A program made the translations under genes and the position numbers. Shown here piece after piece: positions 18,067 to 26,844 of a stretch of 45,325 nucleotides of DNA (position 1 is its first letter; the number at the start of each line of letters is the position of its first letter). Source of the stretch: Streptomyces griseorubiginosus (GTDB lineage: Bacteria > Actinomycetota > Actinomycetes > Streptomycetales > Streptomycetaceae). The stretch is from assembly GCF_017614965.1 (NCBI RefSeq), contig NZ_WVUG01000034.1:1-45325 (forward strand), written 5' to 3'. The notes under the pieces were generated by a model. It ran no database searches. It worked only from the letters and a program-made list of their open reading frames with translations, and was not told the origin of the DNA.

Positions 18067-19888
18067 GGAAATGTCGGGTGGGGTTCCCTCCCGCGCACGC
18101 AACACGCGGCGCGTACTGCGAGGTCCGCGCCCCGAGGCCGTACCGGTGCTCGTCGCCAGGGCGTGCGCTCTGGTGGGCGTTCTGGACATCGCGGCGGGCG
18201 TCTTCCCGCGCTTCCGGCACAGCCGTATGCACAGCATCGCCGAGGTGCTTCCCGGGTCGTTCGGTCCCTTCGCGGCGGCCCTCTCGCTGAGCGCGGGCAT
18301 CCTCCTGCTGCTGCTCGCGCACGGCCTGCGGCGCGGCAAGCGGCGTGCGTGGCGAGCGGCGGTGGCGCTGCTGCCGGCGGGCGCCGTGGCGCAGTTCACG
18401 TACCGCCACTCCCTTATCGGGGTGGTCATCTCGGCGGCGCTGCTCGCGCCGCTGCTGCGCCACCGCGACCAGTTCGCCGCGCTGCCCGACCCGCGCAGCA
18501 GGTGGCGCGCGCTCGCCAACTTCGTCCTCATGAGCGCCGGTTCCCTCGCCCTCGGCCTGGTCATCGTCAGCGTCCACCCGAACCGCATGGTCGGCGACCC
18601 GAGCCTGGCCGACCGCATCACCCACGTGCTGTACGGCCTGTTCGGCTTCGAGGGCCCGGTCGACTACCAGGGCAACACCTCCTGGACGGTGGGCTTCTCC
18701 CTCGGCGCCCTCGGACTGCTCACCGCGGTCACGACCATTTACCTGGCTTTCCGGCCGGAACACCCGGCGGCGCGCCTGACGGAGGAGGACGAGGCACGCC
18801 TGCGGGCGCTGCTGGACAAGCACGGCCGCCGCGACTCCCTCGGCCACTTCGCGCTGCGGCGCGACAAGGCCGTGGTCTTCTCGCCCAGCGGCAAGGCGGC
18901 GGTGACCTACCGCGTCGTGTCCGGCGTGATGCTCGCCAGCGGCGACCCCATCGGCGACGTCGAGGCCTGGCCCGGCGCCATCGAGCGCTTCATGGACGAG
19001 GCACGCGCGCACTCCTGGACCCCGGCCGTCATGGGCTGCTCGGAGACGGGAGGCGAGGTGTGGACCCGCGAGACCGGCCTGGACGCCCTGGAGCTGGGCG
19101 ACGAGGCGGTGGTGGAGGTGGCGGATTTCTCCCTCGCCGGCCGCGCGATGCGCAACGTGCGGCAGATGGTCAAGCGCATCGAGCGCGCCGGTTACGAGAC
19201 CCGGGTACGACGTGTCCGTGACCTCGGCGAGGCGGAGCTGGAGCGGATCCGGCAGGCCGCCGAGGACTGGCGCGGCACGGACACCGAGCGCGGCTTCTCC
19301 ATGGCCCTGGGCCGGATCGGCGACGCCTCCGACGGCGACTGCCTGATCGCCACCGCCCACAAGGCCGACGAGCAGCCCGGCCCCTACGGCGACCTGAAGG
19401 CGATCCTGCACTTCGTGCCCTGGGGCACGGACGGCGCCTCCCTGGACCTGATGCGCCGCGACCGCTCGGCCGACCCCGGCATGAACGAACTGCTCATCGT
19501 CGCCGCCCTCCAGGCGGCCCCGAAGTTCGGCATCACGCGTGTCTCGCTGAACTTCGCGATGTTCCGCTCCGCCCTCGCACGGGGCGAGAAGATCGGCGCG
19601 GGACCCGTGCTGCGCGCCTGGCGCGGCCTGCTGGTGTTCCTCTCCCGCTGGTTCCAGATCGAGTCCCTGTACAAGTTCAACGCCAAGTTCCAGCCCCGCT
19701 GGGAGCCGCGCTTCGTCGTCTACCGGGCCTCCGCGGACCTGCCGCGCATCGGGCTCGCCGCGATGCAGGCCGAGGGCTTCGTCAACCTGGCCCTGCCGCT
19801 GCCGCGCTTCCTGCGCCGCCGCCAGAAGCCGGCACGCGTGTGTGCCCACACCGTGTCCGAGAGGGACGCCCGCGCCCGAGTCGCGTGA
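18047..19888 (+). CDS. MprF-like phosphatidylglycerol aminoacyltransferase (DUF2156)
   Basis: This integral membrane protein of about 613 aa has five or six transmembrane segments in the first 230 residues. A C-terminal cytoplasmic GNAT-like LPG_synthase_C/DUF2156 domain follows. Landmarks of the domain are FALRRDKAVVFSPSGKAAVTYRV, SGDPIGD, the EVADFSLAGRAMRNVRQ region and GMNELLIVAALQAAPKFG followed by LNFAMFRS. MprF enzymes use aminoacyl-tRNA to aminoacylate phosphatidylglycerol, raising resistance to cationic peptides. An ECF promoter upstream fits envelope-stress control. Starts at 17996 and 18071 are also in frame; 18047 is a compromise. It ends before a strong hairpin. Confidence 0.85.
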   Translation: MSVRTDEEMSGGVPSRARNTRRVLRGPRPEAVPVLVARACALVGVLDIAAGVFPRFRHSRMHSIAEVLPGSFGPFAAALSLSAGILLLLLAHGLRRGKRRAWRAAVALLPAGAVAQFTYRHSLIGVVISAALLAPLLRHRDQFAALPDPRSRWRALANFVLMSAGSLALGLVIVSVHPNRMVGDPSLADRITHVLYGLFGFEGPVDYQGNTSWTVGFSLGALGLLTAVTTIYLAFRPEHPAARLTEEDEARLRALLDKHGRRDSLGHFALRRDKAVVFSPSGKAAVTYRVVSGVMLASGDPIGDVEAWPGAIERFMDEARAHSWTPAVMGCSETGGEVWTRETGLDALELGDEAVVEVADFSLAGRAMRNVRQMVKRIERAGYETRVRRVRDLGEAELERIRQAAEDWRGTDTERGFSMALGRIGDASDGDCLIATAHKADEQPGPYGDLKAILHFVPWGTDGASLDLMRRDRSADPGMNELLIVAALQAAPKFGITRVSLNFAMFRSALARGEKIGAGPVLRAWRGLLVFLSRWFQIESLYKFNAKFQPRWEPRFVVYRASADLPRIGLAAMQAEGFVNLALPLPRFLRRRQKPARVCAHTVSERDARARVA

Positions 19889-19915
19889 CGTCCCGGCTCA
19901 CGTGTTCGATGCCGA

Positions 19916-19958
19916 CCCGGCCGGAGAGCCGCCCCGTCCCCCGGGGCCTCCGGCCGGG
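19916..19958 (+). terminator. Strong hairpin after the MprF-like gene
   Basis: CCCGGCCGGAG (19916-19926) pairs with CTCCGGCCGGG (19948-19958) over 11 bp. An inner 6-bp stem, GCCCCG/CGGGGC (19931-19936/19942-19947), closes a 5-nt loop. There is no T-tract, as is common for Streptomyces terminators. It separates the MprF-like unit from folP. Confidence 0.7.
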
Positions 19959-19988
19959 CCGCGGCGTCTTCGGGCCCGTTGTGGGGCC

Positions 19989-19994
19989 TACGCT
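19989..19994 (+). promoter_or_regulatory. Candidate -10 box of folP (leaderless)
   Basis: TACGCT ends 6 nt before the folP ATG at 20001 with no Shine-Dalgarno sequence between. This would give an mRNA starting at or next to the AUG. The preceding hairpin insulates it from upstream transcription. Confidence 0.45.
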
Positions 19995-20000
19995 GAACGT

Positions 20001-20960
20001 ATGAGCAATGAGAGCGGACGCGGGCGCGTCGCGGGCCTTCCGCAGTGGGACCGCTGCGCGGTCATGGGAGTCGTGAACGTCACGCCCGATTCCTTCTCCG
20101 ACGGCGGCCGCTTCTTCGACACCACGGCAGCCGTCAAGCACGGCCTGGAGCTGGTCGCCGAGGGCGCGGACCTGGTCGACGTCGGCGGCGAGTCCACCCG
20201 CCCCGGCGCCACCCGCGTCGACGCCGCCGAGGAACTCAGGCGCGTCGTCCCCGTCGTCCGCGGCCTCGCCTCCGAAGGCGTCACGGTCTCCGTCGACACC
20301 ATGCGCGCGTCGGTCGCCGAGCAGGCCCTCGCCGCCGGCGCGGCCCTCGTCAACGACGTCAGCGGCGGCCTCGCCGACCCCGCGATGATCCCCGTCGTCG
20401 CCTCCTCGGGCGCCCCCTTCGTCGTCATGCACTGGCGCGGCTTCCTGGAGGGCGGCAACGTCAGGGGGGTGTACGACGACGTGGTCGCCGAGGTCGTCGA
20501 GGAACTCCACGCGCGCGTGGACGCCGTCCTCGCCGGCGGCATCGCCCCCGACCGGATCGTCGTCGACCCCGGCCTCGGCTTCTCCAAGGACGCCGAGCAC
20601 GACCTCGTCCTGCTGGCCCACCTCGACCGTCTGCTCGGTCTCGGCCGCCCCCTGCTCGTCGCCGCCTCCCGCAAGCGGTTCCTGGGGCGCGTGCTCGCCG
20701 GCCCGGAGGGCGCGCCCCCGCCCGCGCGCGAGCGCGACGCCGCCACGGCCGCCGTCTCCGCGCTCGCCGCGCAGGCCGGCGCGTGGGCGGTCCGCGTGCA
20801 CGAGGTCCGCGCGACAGCGGATGCGGTACGGGTCGCGCGCGCCGTGGAAGAAGCGCGCGCGGCTGGAAGTGCGCCGGGCTCCGACATCACACGCGGGGCG
20901 CGTGACCCGGAACACGCGCCCGGCGCGCACGACTCGCACGGCTCAGAAGGAGCCCGGTGA
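20001..20960 (+). CDS. folP: Dihydropteroate synthase
   Basis: FolP joins dihydropterin pyrophosphate with p-aminobenzoate and is the sulfonamide target. The 319-aa protein has MGVVNVTPDSFSDGG (about residues 22-36, the pABA/pterin loop), GGESTRPGA (loop 2, about 64-72), the NDVSGG segment, VVMHWRG, DPGLGFSK and AASRKRFLG, all standard. The C-terminal 40 residues are a hydrophilic extension with no recognised function. It is the first gene of a folate operon, and the next start overlaps its stop (GTGA). folC and a dihydrofolate reductase gene are not in the window. Confidence 0.95.
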   Translation: MSNESGRGRVAGLPQWDRCAVMGVVNVTPDSFSDGGRFFDTTAAVKHGLELVAEGADLVDVGGESTRPGATRVDAAEELRRVVPVVRGLASEGVTVSVDTMRASVAEQALAAGAALVNDVSGGLADPAMIPVVASSGAPFVVMHWRGFLEGGNVRGVYDDVVAEVVEELHARVDAVLAGGIAPDRIVVDPGLGFSKDAEHDLVLLAHLDRLLGLGRPLLVAASRKRFLGRVLAGPEGAPPPARERDAATAAVSALAAQAGAWAVRVHEVRATADAVRVARAVEEARAAGSAPGSDITRGARDPEHAPGAHDSHGSEGAR

Positions 20961-21460
20961 GCGCCCCCCACACCGATGTCGAGCAGGTGGAGGCGGCCAA
21001 CACCGCGTTCTACGAGGCACTGGAGCGCGGTGACTTCGAGGAGGTGTCCTCGCTCTGGCTGACCCCCGCCGACCTGGGCGTCGACGAGGAGTACCACGAC
21101 CCGGCGGACACCGGTGTGGTCTCCTGCGTGCACCCGGGCTGGCCCGTGCTGACCGGTCGCGGCGAGGTCCTGAGGTCGTACGCCCTGATCATGGCGAGCA
21201 CCGACTACATCCAGTTCTTCCTGACCGACGTGCATGTCTCGGTCACCGGCGACACGGCCCTGGTCACCTGCACCGAGAACATCCTCAGCGGCGGGCCGGC
21301 CCCCAAGGGCGACGAGGAGCTGGGACCTCTGGTGGGCCAGCTGGTGGTCGCGACCAACGTGTTCCGCCGCACCCCCGACGGCTGGAAGCTGTGGTCCCAC
21401 CACGCCTCCCCGGTTCTGGCCGAAAACGACGAGGCCGAGGACGAGGACACCCCGCCCTGA
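20957..21460 (+). CDS. NTF2/SnoaL-like protein in the folate operon
   Basis: This 167-aa protein has an NTF2-like cone fold: EQVEAANTAFYEALERGDFEEVSSLW at the N-terminus (helices lining the pocket), then a GRGEVLRSY turn and beta strands ending FRRTPDGWKLWSHHASPVL. It starts at GTG 20957, overlapping the folP stop by 4 nt, so it is translationally coupled to it. No catalytic residues can be assigned. Its conserved position between folP and folB suggests a role with a pterin intermediate, but this is only inference. The C-terminus is acidic (ENDEAEDEDTPP). Confidence 0.82.
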   Translation: MSAPHTDVEQVEAANTAFYEALERGDFEEVSSLWLTPADLGVDEEYHDPADTGVVSCVHPGWPVLTGRGEVLRSYALIMASTDYIQFFLTDVHVSVTGDTALVTCTENILSGGPAPKGDEELGPLVGQLVVATNVFRRTPDGWKLWSHHASPVLAENDEAEDEDTPP

Positions 21461-21756
21461 CGGGGTAGTCGCCCGGTGAGGACATCCGCGGCCCGAGACC
21501 GTCCGCCGGCACCCGGAACACCCACCGGGAGCAAGAAGTGGTTGGAATCACGACGGCCGGGGTAGGGGCGGCTACCAGCCCGTGAGCCACCGGGTTCCCC
21601 AGGGGAAACAGACGATGAAACCTCCTGGCCCCGGCTCGGGCCCGCGGCCCCGTGGCCCGGCCCTGTCAGTGCCCGCAGGTAGATTCGTTCGAGGCCGGTG
21701 TGCCGCCCGCACACGGCACCGACCGGCCGTCACCGACGATTGCAGGAGTGATTCGC
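21461..21756 (+). other. Gap between the NTF2-like gene and folB
   Basis: These 296 bp contain no convincing gene. A TAGATT hexamer at 21680-21685 could be a -10 box for folB-folK, but no matching -35 box is visible. Several short GC-rich dyads (for instance CCCGG/CCGGG near 21511-21528) are too weak to call. The gap suggests folB has its own promoter in addition to read-through from folP. Confidence 0.3.
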
Positions 21757-22116
21757 GTGGATCGTGTCGCGCTGCGCGGCCTGAAGGCCCGCGGGCACCA
21801 CGGTGTGTTCCCCAAGGAACGCGAGGAGGGCCAGACCTTCCTGGTGGACCTCGTCCTCGGCCTGGACACCCGGCCGGCCGCGGCGGACGACGACCTGGCG
21901 AAGACCGTGCACTACGGCATCGTGGCGGAGGAGGTCGTGGCCGTCGTCGAGGGCGAACCCGTCAACCTCATCGAGACGCTCGCCGAGCGCATCGCCCAGG
22001 CCTGTCTGAAGCACGAAGGGGTCCAGGAGGTCGAGGTCTGCGTCCACAAGCCGGACGCGCCGATCACCGTCCCCTTCGACGACGTGACCGTCACCATCAC
22101 CCGGAGCCGAGTATGA
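21757..22116 (+). CDS. folB: Dihydroneopterin aldolase
   Basis: FolB converts 7,8-dihydroneopterin to 6-hydroxymethyl-7,8-dihydropterin and glycolaldehyde. The 119-aa product has LRGLKARGHHGVFPKEREEGQTFLVDL, with the conserved GVF..E pattern, the TVHYG segment, NLIETLAERIA, and a VHKPDAPI ending strand, all as in the octameric family. I chose GTG 21757 because AGGAG lies 8 nt upstream; the upstream GTG at 21748 overlaps that AGGAG. The stop overlaps the ATG of folK (ATGA). Confidence 0.93.
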   Translation: MDRVALRGLKARGHHGVFPKEREEGQTFLVDLVLGLDTRPAAADDDLAKTVHYGIVAEEVVAVVEGEPVNLIETLAERIAQACLKHEGVQEVEVCVHKPDAPITVPFDDVTVTITRSRV

Positions 22117-22724
22117 CCGCGTTCTTCACCGAGGGGCACAGCGACCCGACCGTACAGCCGGTGCCCGCCTCCGTCGTGCAGCAGGTGGACGCCGCCGACA
22201 CGACCCTGCACAACCCCCGACGCGCCGTGATCTCCCTCGGCTCCAACCTCGGCAACCGCCTGGAGACCCTGCAGGGCGCCATCGACGCCCTGGAGGACAC
22301 CCCGGGCGTCCGGGTCAAGGCCGTGTCGCCGGTGTACGAGACGGAGCCGTGGGGCGTCGAGCCCGGCAGCCAGCCCTCGTACTTCAACGCCGTGGTCGTG
22401 CTGAAGACCACCCTGCCGCCGTCCTCGCTCCTGGAGCGGGCGCACGCGGTCGAGGAGGCCTTCCACCGGGTGCGGGACGAGCGCTGGGGCGCCCGCACCC
22501 TGGACGTCGACATCGTCGCCTACGCCGACGTCGTCGACACCGACCCGCGTCTCACCCTCCCCCACCCGCGCGCCCACGAGCGCGCGTTCGTCCTCGCTCC
22601 GTGGCACGATCTGGAGCCCGAGGCGCAGCTGCCCGGCCGCGGCGCGGTCGCCGATCTCCTCGCCGCCGTCACCCGCGAGGGCGTGACTCCCCGCAAGGAC
22701 CTGGAACTCCACCTGCCCGAGTAG
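22113..22724 (+). CDS. folK: 2-amino-4-hydroxy-6-hydroxymethyldihydropteridine pyrophosphokinase
   Basis: FolK pyrophosphorylates 6-hydroxymethyl-dihydropterin using ATP, making the substrate of FolP. The 203-aa protein shows ISLGSNLGNR (near residue 42), VSPVYETEPWG, FNAVV, the RWGARTLDVDIV catalytic motif, and LPHPRAHERAFVL. About 35 extra N-terminal residues precede the conserved core and have no known role. ATG 22113 overlaps the folB stop. Together with folE, folP and folB this covers most of the route from GTP to dihydropteroate. Confidence 0.94.
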   Translation: MTAFFTEGHSDPTVQPVPASVVQQVDAADTTLHNPRRAVISLGSNLGNRLETLQGAIDALEDTPGVRVKAVSPVYETEPWGVEPGSQPSYFNAVVVLKTTLPPSSLLERAHAVEEAFHRVRDERWGARTLDVDIVAYADVVDTDPRLTLPHPRAHERAFVLAPWHDLEPEAQLPGRGAVADLLAAVTREGVTPRKDLELHLPE

Positions 22725-22802
22725 TCGTTAAGGTCAGGGCGAGGCCGGGACGACCACAGGCCGCGGGACGATCCCGGGATCCGGGGGAGCTGAAGGGACA
22801 CC

Positions 22803-23288
22803 GTGAGAGAGCTGCGCATCAGGGTGCTGGTCGGAGTGTTCGTCGTGGCCGCCATCCTGTCCTGGGCGGGCGCCCGCCTGTGGAACTCGATCGGGACCCT
22901 GCCGAGCGTCCCCCTGGCCGCGCCGATCGTGCTGGCCCTGATCGCGGTGGTCCTGACGGCCACGGCGCTCTCGATCCGGGGCCGTCTCAAGGCCCAGCGC
23001 GAGCGCCGCCCCGAGGCCAAGGGCGTGGACCCGCTGATGGCGGCCCGCGCGGTCGTCTTCGGCCAGGCCAGCGCCCTGGTGGCCGCGCTGGTCGCCGGGA
23101 TGTACGGCGGCACGGGCGTCTTCCTGCTGGAACTCCTCGACATCCCGGCCCGCCGCGATCAGGCCATCTACGCCGGCTTCTCGGTCGTGGCGGGCATCGC
23201 GGTCATAGTGGCGGCCATCTTCCTCGAGCGGGTCTGCAAGCTCCCGGAGGACGACGAGCACAACAACGGGGCGGCCTCGGCGGCGTAG
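22803..23288 (+). CDS. DUF3180 family membrane protein
   Basis: This 161-aa protein has four predicted transmembrane segments (about residues 8-26, 38-56, 77-97 and 120-140), with a basic cytoplasmic loop RGRLKAQRERRPEAKG between the second and third. It matches the actinobacterial DUF3180 family, which commonly follows folK. It starts at GTG 22803, 78 nt after the folK stop, and is probably the last gene of the operon. It is convergent with folE, only 5 bp apart. Its function is unknown. Confidence 0.82.
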   Translation: MRELRIRVLVGVFVVAAILSWAGARLWNSIGTLPSVPLAAPIVLALIAVVLTATALSIRGRLKAQRERRPEAKGVDPLMAARAVVFGQASALVAALVAGMYGGTGVFLLELLDIPARRDQAIYAGFSVVAGIAVIVAAIFLERVCKLPEDDEHNNGAASAA

Positions 23289-23293
23289 GGCCG

Positions 23294-23899
23294 TCAGCGC
23301 GCCATGATGAGGCTCATCGCCTCGTTGCGGGTGGCGGGATCGCGCAGCTGGCCACGGACCGCCGACGTTATGGTCTTCGCCCCCGGCTTGCGGACCCCGC
23401 GCATCGACATGCACATGTGCTCGCACTCGACGACGACGATCACGCCACGCGGCTCCAGTATGTCCATCAGGGAGTCGGCGATCTGCGTGGTGAGTCGTTC
23501 CTGCACCTGCGGACGGCGGGCGTAGACGTCCACGAGCCGGGCCAGCTTCGACAGGCCCGTGATCTTGCCGTCGGTGGACGGGATGTAGCCGACGTGGGCG
23601 ACCCCGACGAACGGGACCAGATGGTGCTCGCACGAGCTGAGCACCTCGATGTCCTTCACCAGCACCATCTCGTCGTGGCCCAGGTCGAACGTCGTCGTCA
23701 GCACGTCCTCGGGCTTCTGCCACAGGCCCGCGAAAATCTCCTTGTACGCCCGCGCCACCCGCGCCGGCGTCTCCTTGAGGCCCTCCCGGTCAGGGTCCTC
23801 GCCGACCGCGATCAGCAGTTCGCGGATGGCGTTCTCGGCGCGCTTCTCGTCGAACTCGCCGATGTCGCCCTCGCTGTCCAGCGTCACAGGGTCGGTCAT
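23294..23899 (-). CDS. folE: GTP cyclohydrolase I
   Basis: FolE converts GTP to dihydroneopterin triphosphate, the entry step of folate synthesis. The 201-aa protein has the canonical [12 protein letters not shown] (zinc Cys and His), [23 protein letters not shown] and the second zinc Cys/His in [13 protein letters not shown]. It starts with ATG 23899, 113 bp from the ftsH stop, and a hairpin lies in that gap. folE is transcribed toward the folP-folK cluster. Length and motifs are normal for the homodecameric type I enzyme. Confidence 0.95.
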   Translation of the reverse strand: MTDPVTLDSEGDIGEFDEKRAENAIRELLIAVGEDPDREGLKETPARVARAYKEIFAGLWQKPEDVLTTTFDLGHDEMVLVKDIEVLSSCEHHLVPFVGVAHVGYIPSTDGKITGLSKLARLVDVYARRPQVQERLTTQIADSLMDILEPRGVIVVVECEHMCMSMRGVRKPGAKTITSAVRGQLRDPATRNEAMSLIMAR

Positions 23900-23945
23900 C
23901 TCGTGCCTCGTTCCTCTGGTGTCACCTGCGCGCAGCCACAAATGC

Positions 23946-23977
23946 CGCGCCCCCCAGGCTAGAACCTGGGGGGCGCG
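23946..23977 (-). terminator. Perfect 13-bp stem-loop between ftsH and folE
   Basis: CGCGCCCCCCAGG (23946-23958) pairs perfectly with CCTGGGGGGCGCG (23965-23977) around the loop CTAGAA. It begins 36 nt after the ftsH stop and ends 46 nt before the folE start. It is the natural terminator of ftsH and may attenuate read-through into folE. There is no T-run. Confidence 0.7.
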
Positions 23978-24012
23978 TGCATCCATTCCGGTCTCGGTGG
24001 CCGGAAGTGACG

Positions 24013-26052
24013 TCAGCTCTCGGGACGCTCCTCCGGAGCCGGCTCGGCCACCGGGGTGTGCTCCGTCGCCGTCGACTTGGCGGTGGAGATCGCCGGGGTC
24101 GCGCCGTTGGCGCCGTTCGTCAGGGCGAGCTCCTTCGGGGAGAGCACCGGCGGACGGGTGGACGGCGTGCGGCGGGAGGAGCCGGTCCAGGCCGGACGCG
24201 GCGGGCGCTTGACGATGGGAGCGAAGATCTCGGCGATCTGCTCCTTGCCCAGCGTCTCCTTCTCCAGCAGCTGCAGGACGAGGTTGTCGAGGACGTCGCG
24301 GTTCTCGACCAGGATCTCCCAGGCTTCGTTGTGCGCGTTCTCGATGAGCTTCTTGACTTCCTCGTCCACCAGCGCGGCGACCTCTTCCGAGTAGTCGCGC
24401 TGGTGAGCCATCTCACGTCCGAGGAACGGCTCGGTGTTGTCGCCGCCGAACTTGATGGCGCCCAGACGCTCGGTCATGCCGTACTGGGTGACCATCGCGC
24501 GGGCCGTGGCGGTGGCCTTCTCGATGTCGTTCGCCGCGCCCGTGGTCGGGTCGTGGAAGACCAGTTCCTCGGCCGCGCGACCGCCCAGCATGTAGGCGAG
24601 CTGGTCGAGCATCTCGTTGCGGGTGGTCGAGTACTTGTCCTCGTCCGGCAGGACCATCGTGTAGCCCAGAGCACGTCCCCGGGAGAGGATCGTGATCTTG
24701 TGGACCGGGTCGGAGTTCGGGGAGGCCGCCGCGACCAGGGCGTGTCCGCCCTCGTGGTACGCAGTGATCTTCTTCTCCTTGTCCGACATGATCCGGGTCC
24801 GCTTCTGCGGGCCCGCCACCACGCGGTCGATCGCCTCGTCCAGCATGGAGTTGTCGATCAGCTTCCGGTCGCTGCGGGCCGTGAGCAGGGCGGCCTCGTT
24901 CAGGACGTTGCTCAGGTCGGCGCCGGTGAAGCCCGGCGTCCGGCGGGCGACGGCCGCGAGGTCGACGTCCGGGGCGACCGGCTTGCCCTTCTGGTGGACC
25001 TTGAGGATCTCCAGGCGCCCCTGCAGGTCCGGCGGGTCGACCGCGATCTGGCGGTCGAAGCGGCCGGGCCGCAGAAGGGCCGGGTCGAGGATGTCCGGAC
25101 GGTTGGTGGCTGCGATGAGAATCACACCACCCTTGACGTCGAAACCGTCCATCTCGACGAGCAGCTGGTTCAGCGTCTGCTCGCGCTCGTCGTGACCACC
25201 GCCGAGGCCGGCGCCGCGGTGGCGGCCGACCGCGTCGATCTCGTCGACGAAGACGATCGCCGGGGCGTTCGCCTTGGCCTGCTCGAACAGGTCACGGACC
25301 CGGGAGGCACCGACACCGACGAACATCTCGACGAAGTCGGAACCGGAGATCGAGTAGAAGGGGACCCCCGCCTCACCGGCGACCGCTCGCGCGAGCAGCG
25401 TCTTGCCGGTACCGGGGCGGCCGTAGAGCAGCACGCCCTTGGGGATCTTGGCGCCGACGGCCTGGAACTTCGCCGGCTCCTGCAGGAACTCCTTGATCTC
25501 GTGGAGTTCCTCGACGGCCTCGTCGCAGCCCGCGACGTCGGCGAACGTCGTCTTCGGGGTGTCCTTGGTGATCAGCTTGGCCTTGGACTTCCCGAAGTTC
25601 ATCACCCGGGAGCCGCCGCCCTGCATCTGGTTCATCAGGAACAGGAAGACGACCACGATCAGGACGAAGGGGAGCAGGGAGAGCAGGATGCCGAGGAACG
25701 GGTTCTGCTTGGACGGCGACACGGTGTAGCCGTCCGGGATCTGCTTGTCCTGGTACTTGGTCTGCAGCTTGTCGGCGATGGCCACACCCTGGTCGCCGAT
25801 GTAGCTCGCCTGGATCTTCGAGCTGCCCTCGACCTTTACGCCGTCCTTGAGCTGGACCTTGACGGTCTGCTCGTCACCGGTGGTGAGCTTGGCCGACTCC
25901 ACCTTGTTGTCGTTGATCGCCGCCACGACCTGGCCGGTGTCCACCGTCTTGTAGCCGCCGGACGAGCCGACGACCTGCATCAACACGACCACGGCAAGGA
26001 CGGCCAGCACGATCCACATGACCGGCCCACGGAAGTATCGCTTCACGTCCAT
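24013..26052 (-). CDS. ftsH: ATP-dependent zinc metalloprotease FtsH
   Basis: This 679-aa membrane AAA protease degrades misassembled membrane proteins and short-lived regulators. There are two transmembrane segments (about residues 10-28 and 120-140) with an extracytoplasmic domain between. The AAA module has Walker A GRPGTGKT (near 207), Walker [39 protein letters not shown], and the pore FVG. The protease domain has HEGGHAL with two zinc His. The Walker A second residue is Arg (CGC codon) where Pro is usual. Start MDVKRYF (26052) fits family N-termini; an in-frame ATG at 26088 is possible. The C-terminal 60 residues are a variable tail. Confidence 0.95.
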   Translation of the reverse strand: MDVKRYFRGPVMWIVLAVLAVVVLMQVVGSSGGYKTVDTGQVVAAINDNKVESAKLTTGDEQTVKVQLKDGVKVEGSSKIQASYIGDQGVAIADKLQTKYQDKQIPDGYTVSPSKQNPFLGILLSLLPFVLIVVVFLFLMNQMQGGGSRVMNFGKSKAKLITKDTPKTTFADVAGCDEAVEELHEIKEFLQEPAKFQAVGAKIPKGVLLYGRPGTGKTLLARAVAGEAGVPFYSISGSDFVEMFVGVGASRVRDLFEQAKANAPAIVFVDEIDAVGRHRGAGLGGGHDEREQTLNQLLVEMDGFDVKGGVILIAATNRPDILDPALLRPGRFDRQIAVDPPDLQGRLEILKVHQKGKPVAPDVDLAAVARRTPGFTGADLSNVLNEAALLTARSDRKLIDNSMLDEAIDRVVAGPQKRTRIMSDKEKKITAYHEGGHALVAAASPNSDPVHKITILSRGRALGYTMVLPDEDKYSTTRNEMLDQLAYMLGGRAAEELVFHDPTTGAANDIEKATATARAMVTQYGMTERLGAIKFGGDNTEPFLGREMAHQRDYSEEVAALVDEEVKKLIENAHNEAWEILVENRDVLDNLVLQLLEKETLGKEQIAEIFAPIVKRPPRPAWTGSSRRTPSTRPPVLSPKELALTNGANGATPAISTAKSTATEHTPVAEPAPEERPES

Positions 26053-26258
26053 CCATACGGAGCGGTGTCGCCCCGTCCCTCCTGCCATAGTGAGTTTGAT
26101 AAGACAGTTCTTCTGACGGTACCCCAGCATTGTTGCCCGAAGCCGCACTCAGCGGCTCGGACGGCCGGCATTCCCGCCTCTGCATGCTCCAACGGCGCGA
26201 AACCCGCCGGGGTTCCCGATCGTCCTACAAAGACGGCTCGCTTGGCCCCAAGGCCGGC
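26053..26258 (-). other. Gap between hpt and ftsH (ftsH upstream region)
   Basis: These 206 bp must hold the ftsH promoter unless ftsH is co-transcribed with hpt. On the minus strand TATCAAACTCACT precedes the ATG at 26088 but does not match a standard -10 box. No palindrome or strong hairpin was seen. The segment coding for [12 protein letters not shown] (26088-26053) is in frame with ftsH and could be an N-terminal extension. Confidence 0.3.
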
Positions 26259-26819
26259 TCAGCCGCCGTAGACGTGGGGGGCGAGCGTACCGACGAACGG
26301 GAGATTCCGGTACTTCTCCGCGTAGTCCAGACCGTAACCGACGACGAACTCGTTCGGGATGTCGAAGCCGACCCACTCCACGTCGATGGCGACCTTCGCG
26401 GCGTCCGGCTTGCGCAGCAGGGTGCAGATCTTCAACGACTCCGGCTCACGCGAGCCGAGGTTGTTGATCAGCCACGACAGGGTCAGTCCGGAGTCGATGA
26501 TGTCCTCGACGATCAGGACGTGCCGGCCCTTGATGTCGGTGTCGAGGTCCTTCAGGATCCGCACCACGCCGGAGGACTGGGTGCCCGCGCCGTACGAGGA
26601 CACGGCCATCCAGTCCATGGTGACGGGGGTGGACAGCGCCCGGGCCAGGTCGGCCATGACCATCACCGCGCCCTTGAGGACGCCGACGATGAGCAGGTCC
26701 TTGCCCGCGTACTCCGCGTCGATCTTCGCGGCCAGCTCGACGAGCTTCGCGTCGATCTCTTCCTTGGTGATGAGCACCTGCTTGAGGTCGGCACCCATGT
26801 CTTTCGCGTCCACCCGCAT
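26259..26819 (-). CDS. hpt: Hypoxanthine(-guanine) phosphoribosyltransferase
   Basis: This 186-aa purine salvage enzyme transfers phosphoribose from PRPP to hypoxanthine or guanine. It has the [14 protein letters not shown] loop, [11 protein letters not shown] (flexible catalytic loop), the PRPP signature [15 protein letters not shown] (about 105-119), and [25 protein letters not shown] near the C-terminus. The start ATG 26819 is the longest plausible; ATG at codon 8 (MGADLKQ) is an alternative and no strong ribosome-binding site decides. It lies between tilS and ftsH, the arrangement common to many Gram-positive bacteria. Confidence 0.95.
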   Translation of the reverse strand: MRVDAKDMGADLKQVLITKEEIDAKLVELAAKIDAEYAGKDLLIVGVLKGAVMVMADLARALSTPVTMDWMAVSSYGAGTQSSGVVRILKDLDTDIKGRHVLIVEDIIDSGLTLSWLINNLGSREPESLKICTLLRKPDAAKVAIDVEWVGFDIPNEFVVGYGLDYAEKYRNLPFVGTLAPHVYGG

Positions 26820-26844
26820 CACTTTCGGTCGTCCCACCGGCTGC

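Noticed and set aside
23946..23977. A 6C-type structured RNA
   Set aside because: The six C residues are paired in the stem, not in a hairpin loop, and there is only one hairpin, so a plain terminator is the simpler reading.
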